This document shows positions 7,163 to 10,021 of a stretch of 10,021 nucleotides of DNA, piece after piece; within the stretch, counting starts at the first letter, position 1; the number at the start of each line of letters is the position of its first letter. Made by a program: the position numbers and the translations under genes. This stretch comes from Phoronis ovalis (taxonomy: Eukaryota; Phoronida; Phoronidae), in contig JAOXYB010069067.1 of NCBI GenBank assembly GCA_028565635.1, positions 1-10,021 on the forward strand, read 5' to 3'. The notes beneath the pieces are model-generated. The model saw only the letters and a program-made list of their open reading frames with translations. It was not told where the DNA came from and did no database searches.

Positions 7163-7950
7163 CACAGGCGATATAAAATATTCTGCATTTTTTCCTATTT
7201 CCCCATGTGTCCGTTTTTTTCCAAAATAACTAACGCATATCATTTTATTCAAAATAAAACTTTATGTATTCTCTTCAAATAAGCTTTAAGCAAGTTAAAC
7301 GGAATAACCGGTATATTCTAAAGACGCATCATACAGCCTGTGAATCTCTAGGACACGGCCTTTACTTATACAGGCCACTCCCCCTTGTTGTGTCTGCACA
7401 GATCAGGAATCATTCTATCAATAGATCGTAATAAGCTTTATTTAGCAGCCGGATTTAGTAGTGAATACGAGTTTAATGAGCTGTGTAAGGAATAATGTAG
7501 ATCCTGATCGATACGGCCTTTACTAGTAAAATAAGAAATACGCTTTAATAACACACAGGGGAAAATTAACTGAATATTATGACAGTCAAGGCTGCAAGGA
7601 CTTGCATATATTTAACATATTCAAATCCTTCCCGAAACAAGGAACTATCTTCACGTGTTGTATATTTCCCGGTACGCATGATTGTTCCAAAATTCGCGGA
7701 AAAGGTCTGGTCCGCATCCAAGTTCACCAGCACAAGAAAGGCAAGCCGAACAAGAACTTACCTGCCCGCATTGAAAACTTTAAAAAAAGGACACGAGATC
7801 GGTGTGGCTTTTTTCACTTGCTTAGAAACCTCCTCTGTTTGTAAACTAGGTTCTAAAATTCTGGAATTGCCCTTGCTTAGGCTGTGATTAATACAGGGCC
7901 ATACCCGGGGTTACTCAAGGTTTTTTGAATACGGGGATGTGCTGCGGAAC
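7163..7950. other. Upstream region of the PPP1R3-like gene, promoter and possible 5' exon
   Basis: The region is less AT-rich than its surroundings, especially 7650-7800. It holds the 12-bp direct repeats and the candidate minus-strand splice donor at 7756-7762. Two overlapping plus-strand frames (7579-7887 and 7602-7844) have basic, low-complexity products; the second has a faint resemblance to ribosomal protein eL21 discussed under findings. No convincing TATA box in the right orientation could be singled out. Confidence 0.4.
7355..7524 (+). repeat. 12-bp direct repeat ACGGCCTTTACT, two copies
   Basis: The 12-mer is at 7355-7366 and at 7513-7524, 158 bp apart, within the upstream region of the PPP1R3-like gene. 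Nearby GATC-containing words (AGATCAGGAATCA, TAGATCCTGATCGAT) also resemble one another. It may be a regulatory module or repeat debris. Confidence 0.4.
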
Positions 7951-8300
7951 CCAATCCAAAATTTTAGCTTGCGGTTGCAAACCCAATCCAAATTTTTTGA
8001 AATATAAGGGTAGCAATTCAAATTTTGTGAAATATAAGGGTAGCAATTAATCCAAAATTTTAAAATATTTGATTAGCAATCCATTTTTACGCAAATTGAC
8101 TGATACAAACCAAATTCCAAAAATTGTTTTATGGATACAAACCTAAAATTAATCCAAATTATTTGCTGTAAGCAGCGGGTAGCAGTCCAAATTTTTGAAT
8201 TTCTTCACGGTAGCAATCCAAAAAAATATGGTAAGAAGTATACAATCCAAATCCAAAATTTTCAACTGGGCTGCACACCCCCACCAAAAAATACCTTGAG
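7951..8300 (+). repeat. Dispersed ~32-bp-period repeat, longer copy
   Basis: T(C)CAAA motifs start near 7955, 7987, 8018, 8051, 8080, 8116, 8153, 8186, 8217 and 8246, giving steps of 32, 31, 33, 29, 36, 37, 33, 31 and 29 bp. A typical unit reads about TCCAAATTTTTTGAAATATA then AGGGTAGCAA. The part from 8128 to 8300 is shared with the inverted copy at 621-794. Two adjacent early units (7987-8050) are almost identical, which suggests recent local expansion. Short open frames through this block, for example 8131-8334, are repeat artefacts. Confidence 0.85.
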
Positions 8301-8780
8301 GGGGGCCATAGCGCAATGCTACGACATTTATTAGTGCTTATTATGACCTTGAGGTCAAAAGTTAGGTTAATTGAAATTATTTAGGAACATTCCAAAAGGT
8401 TTACAAAAAATAATCATTATAGTGATTAATTTTGAATTTTTAAAAATTTTAAATGCTATAAGATACAAATCGAGGATTCTGGATTCTACTAGTAGAATGA
8501 ACATTCCTTACAGTTGTTACCTGTTATAACAGCTGTCAAGATTAACAGTTAGATACCAACTGTTTCAAATCATGGTCAATTGAAAGTTGTTACACTACCA
8601 GATTATCAATATATAAATAAAAGCTTTCAAATTGGAGAATTTTACTTAAAAATACAATTATGTTAAAACTATGTGCCACAACTGGTAAAGTAAGTTTACA
8701 TATTACGAAAGTCAATATGAAAGTGGGTACCCATGTTCCCTTGGCTTTTCAAAAAAGCACCTATTAACAAACTGAAATTC
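8301..8780. other. AT-rich stretch, nothing recognised
   Basis: There is no open frame of note, RNA gene or clear repeat structure between the two periodic repeat blocks. Confidence 0.55.
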
Positions 8781-8786
8781 TGCAAA

Positions 8787-8974
8787 AAATACCAATAAGG
8801 AAGCGATTTTTTTTGAAAAAATATTACACCCTTAAGGAAGTGACTTTTGGGAAAAAACACCCTGACGAAGTGTCACACCTCCAAAAAAAAACCCTTTACG
8901 TGATTTTAGCCAAAAAACAGGACCTAAGCATGTAATGCGCGTTATGCGCCGGTGATTCGAAAAACATACCCTTT
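8787..8974 (-). repeat. Second degenerate tandem repeat, ~31-bp period
   Basis: On the minus strand each unit starts with (A)GGGT or GGTCCT followed by a T-run, and several continue with a TCACTTCCTTAA- or CACTTCGTC-like tail. The CCC (or CC) ends on the plus strand fall near 8792, 8831, 8862, 8894, 8925 and 8971, giving steps of about 39, 31, 32, 31 and 46 bp. The unit sequence differs from the 7951-8300 repeat but the period is almost the same. An open frame of 74 codons across it (8832-9056, minus) is compositionally a repeat product and is not called as a gene. Confidence 0.65.
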
Positions 8975-9020
8975 CACGCGAAATTTTGTTGGAACATGCA
9001 TACCCACCTACATATTGGCT

Positions 9021-9034
9021 CCCCCCCCCCCCCC
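9021..9034. repeat. C14 homopolymer run
   Basis: Fourteen consecutive C in otherwise AT-rich DNA, next to TGGCT and GGAG. The exact length may be a sequencing or assembly uncertainty. Confidence 0.9.
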
Positions 9035-9184
9035 GGAGTCTGCATCTATAACACATTTCAAATTCATATGAATGAAAATAAACAATTGATTCCCATTCAA
9101 AATTTACTACCCCACGTTACAGACTCGATACCATATAGTGTGGAGCTGGCATGACTTCACCATTTTCTATTAGTATTGCACCAC

Positions 9185-9200
9185 GGGGAGGGGGGGGGGG
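9185..9200. repeat. G4-A-G11 run
   Basis: A near-pure G tract, potentially G-quadruplex-forming. It has the same build (G4, one interruption, G11) as the run at 9885-9900. Confidence 0.9.
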
Positions 9201-9248
9201 TTATGCTTCGTGTACTAACATTTCATATAATTATATACGAGGGCTATA

Positions 9249-9260
9249 GGGGGGGGGGGG
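9249..9260. repeat. G12 homopolymer run
   Basis: Twelve consecutive G immediately before the GAGC-type short repeats. Confidence 0.9.
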
Positions 9261-9500
9261 TATCGTGAGCAGTGAGGTCTGTTAAGTGCGAGCAGCGAGC
9301 ATTGCCTTTGTCTGTTAAGTGCGAGCAGCGAGCATTGTCTTTTGGTGACTATTTTTGTTGCTTTGTTTCAAAATATTGTTAACTATTTTGCTTTTTCGAC
9401 ATTTTTTTGGGTTGTCGATTTTTTTGGCGACCGTTTTTTTTTGGTTGTTAATTTTTCTTGTTAAGTGCGAGCAGTGCCGATATTTAAGTGCAAGCATTTT
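9261..9500 (+). repeat. GAGCAGCGAGC short repeats around a T-rich tract
   Basis: GTTAAGTGCGAGCAGCGAGC occurs at 9281-9300 and again 33 bp later, with matching flanks (TCT before, ATTG after). Two shorter relatives follow at about 9460-9474 (GTTAAGTGCGAGCAG) and 9484-9498 (TTAAGTGCAAGCATT), and GTGAGCAGTGAGG precedes at 9265-9277. Between them (9341-9459) is a T-rich tract with three or so units of the form CG(A)-T7-9-GG. Overlapping open frames on both strands here (9315-9497 and 9355-9561) come from this low complexity. Confidence 0.7.
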
Positions 9501-9880
9501 TTCTGGTACCCCCTACCCCCTCAATTTTACCTACCACCAGCTGAGACTGAAATATAACTGAATGCACAGCTGAGACAACTAAACGCCCTTTGTTTATATA
9601 ATCTTAGATGCAATAATGGTTTTAAAAAAATTATAGGCCAAGAAAAAAACATTAGTGATTTATGTATATTTGCAAGTCCATGCATTTATAACTTTCATTT
9701 CACAAACATCCAAATTTTGAAATAAGGCAAAGAGGAATGATACCTTCTTTGGGCCATTCCTAAAATTTCACTTCGTTAGGTCCGTATAGATCAATACAAC
9801 TGTTTTTTTTTTTCAATTAGTCATTTCTAAAGGATCATCTCAAAAGTTATCACAATGACCACAAACATATAGTGTTTCGT
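9501..9880. other. AT-rich stretch, nothing recognised
   Basis: Short A and T runs (for example T12 near 9802) and no supportable feature. Confidence 0.55.
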
Positions 9881-9884
9881 ATGC

Positions 9885-9900
9885 GGGGTGGGGGGGGGGG
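9885..9900. repeat. G4-T-G11 run
   Basis: Same architecture as 9185-9200 with T instead of A as the interruption. Both are preceded by a CATATAGTGT segment some distance upstream (about 9133 and 9867), which hints that they belong to one repeat family. Confidence 0.85.
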
Positions 9901-9944
9901 TAAAATTCACCTACATTATGGTTTAGTGCCAAATGAAAACAAGT

Positions 9945-9971
9945 CAACGATGATTCGAAGAATCATCATTG
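9945..9971. repeat. Short hairpin, 12-bp arms with one mismatch
   Basis: CAACGATGATTC and GAATCATCATTG pair around a GAA loop with a single C-A mismatch. No element boundary or target duplication is visible before the window ends. Confidence 0.7.
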
Positions 9972-10021
9972 TACGCTGTTTAAATTGGCTATTTGAGCGA
10001 AAGGAATTGCATATTATTAAT

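Larger units (their letters stand above)
7128..7761 (-). other. Candidate 5'-UTR intron of the PPP1R3-like gene
   Basis: On the minus strand, GGCAG|GTAAGTT (junction at 7762/7761) is a perfect splice donor. TTTATATTCCTTCAG|T (junction at 7128/7127) is a good pyrimidine-containing acceptor. Together they define a 634-nt intron that joins an upstream non-coding exon above 7762 to the exon holding the whole coding region, leaving about 95 nt of leader. Vertebrate PPP1R3B is known to have a similar layout, with a non-coding first exon and the coding region in one exon. This is inference from motifs only; in DNA this AT-rich either site could be chance. Confidence 0.35.

Noticed and set aside
7169-7180. 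GATATAAAATAT as a TATA box
   Set aside because: The TATAAAA orientation is plus strand, opposite to the gene, and lies upstream of the CRE; AT-rich words of this kind are frequent here.
7951-8300. CRISPR array, suggested by regular ~32-bp spacing
   Set aside because: Units are degenerate and contiguous with no unique spacers, and the window is animal nuclear DNA.
8131-8334. 67-codon plus-strand open frame
   Set aside because: It lies entirely in the 32-bp-period repeat, whose inverted copy at 621-794 is not open in the same way.
8832-9056. 74-codon minus-strand open frame with a Gly-rich start
   Set aside because: It is produced by a C14 run and the second periodic repeat; no domain features.
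9315-9561. Overlapping open frames on both strands, one hydrophobic like a membrane peptide
   Set aside because: The hydrophobicity comes from the T-rich tract (TTT/TTG codons); the opposite frame is Lys/Asn-rich for the same reason.

Overview
This window looks like nuclear DNA from an invertebrate animal. It is strongly AT-rich, has no operon-like gene packing, and is full of degenerate tandem repeats, microsatellites and homopolymer runs. Its one clear gene encodes a family restricted to eukaryotes. I cannot name the phylum; the repeat styles would fit a mollusc, a cnidarian or another marine invertebrate.

The only confident gene is on the minus strand at 5815-7032. It is an intact, single-exon coding region of 405 codons for a glycogen-targeting regulatory subunit of protein phosphatase 1 (PPP1R3 family), with a PP1-docking RVxF motif followed by a C-terminal CBM21 glycogen-binding domain. 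Upstream of it (higher coordinates) lie a perfect 10-bp palindromic CRE (GTGACGTCAC) and a plausible pair of splice sites for a 5' non-coding exon.

The most unusual region is just downstream of this gene, about 4228-5812. It is a decayed tandem array whose units resemble one another. At least two units still carry a recognisable copy of the last part of the CBM21 coding sequence, in the same orientation as the gene. One of these (5614-5751) is still open and ends in its own stop. A near-perfect 156-bp palindrome (5137-5292) sits exactly between the two best-preserved units.

The flanks are repeat-dominated. A degenerate repeat with a period near 32 bp occurs at 7951-8300, with a shorter inverted copy at 621-794, so the pair brackets the gene. 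A different repeat with nearly the same period lies at 8787-8974. From 9021 to 9900 there are four runs of 11-14 C or G, a GAGCAGCGAGC-type short repeat and a T-rich tract. At 974-1267 there is a weak resemblance to a von Willebrand factor A domain. The remaining long stretches (1-600, 1268-4227, most of 7163-7570, 8301-8780, 9501-9880) are AT-rich and show no gene I can support. No tRNA, rRNA, CRISPR array or bacterial-type feature was seen.
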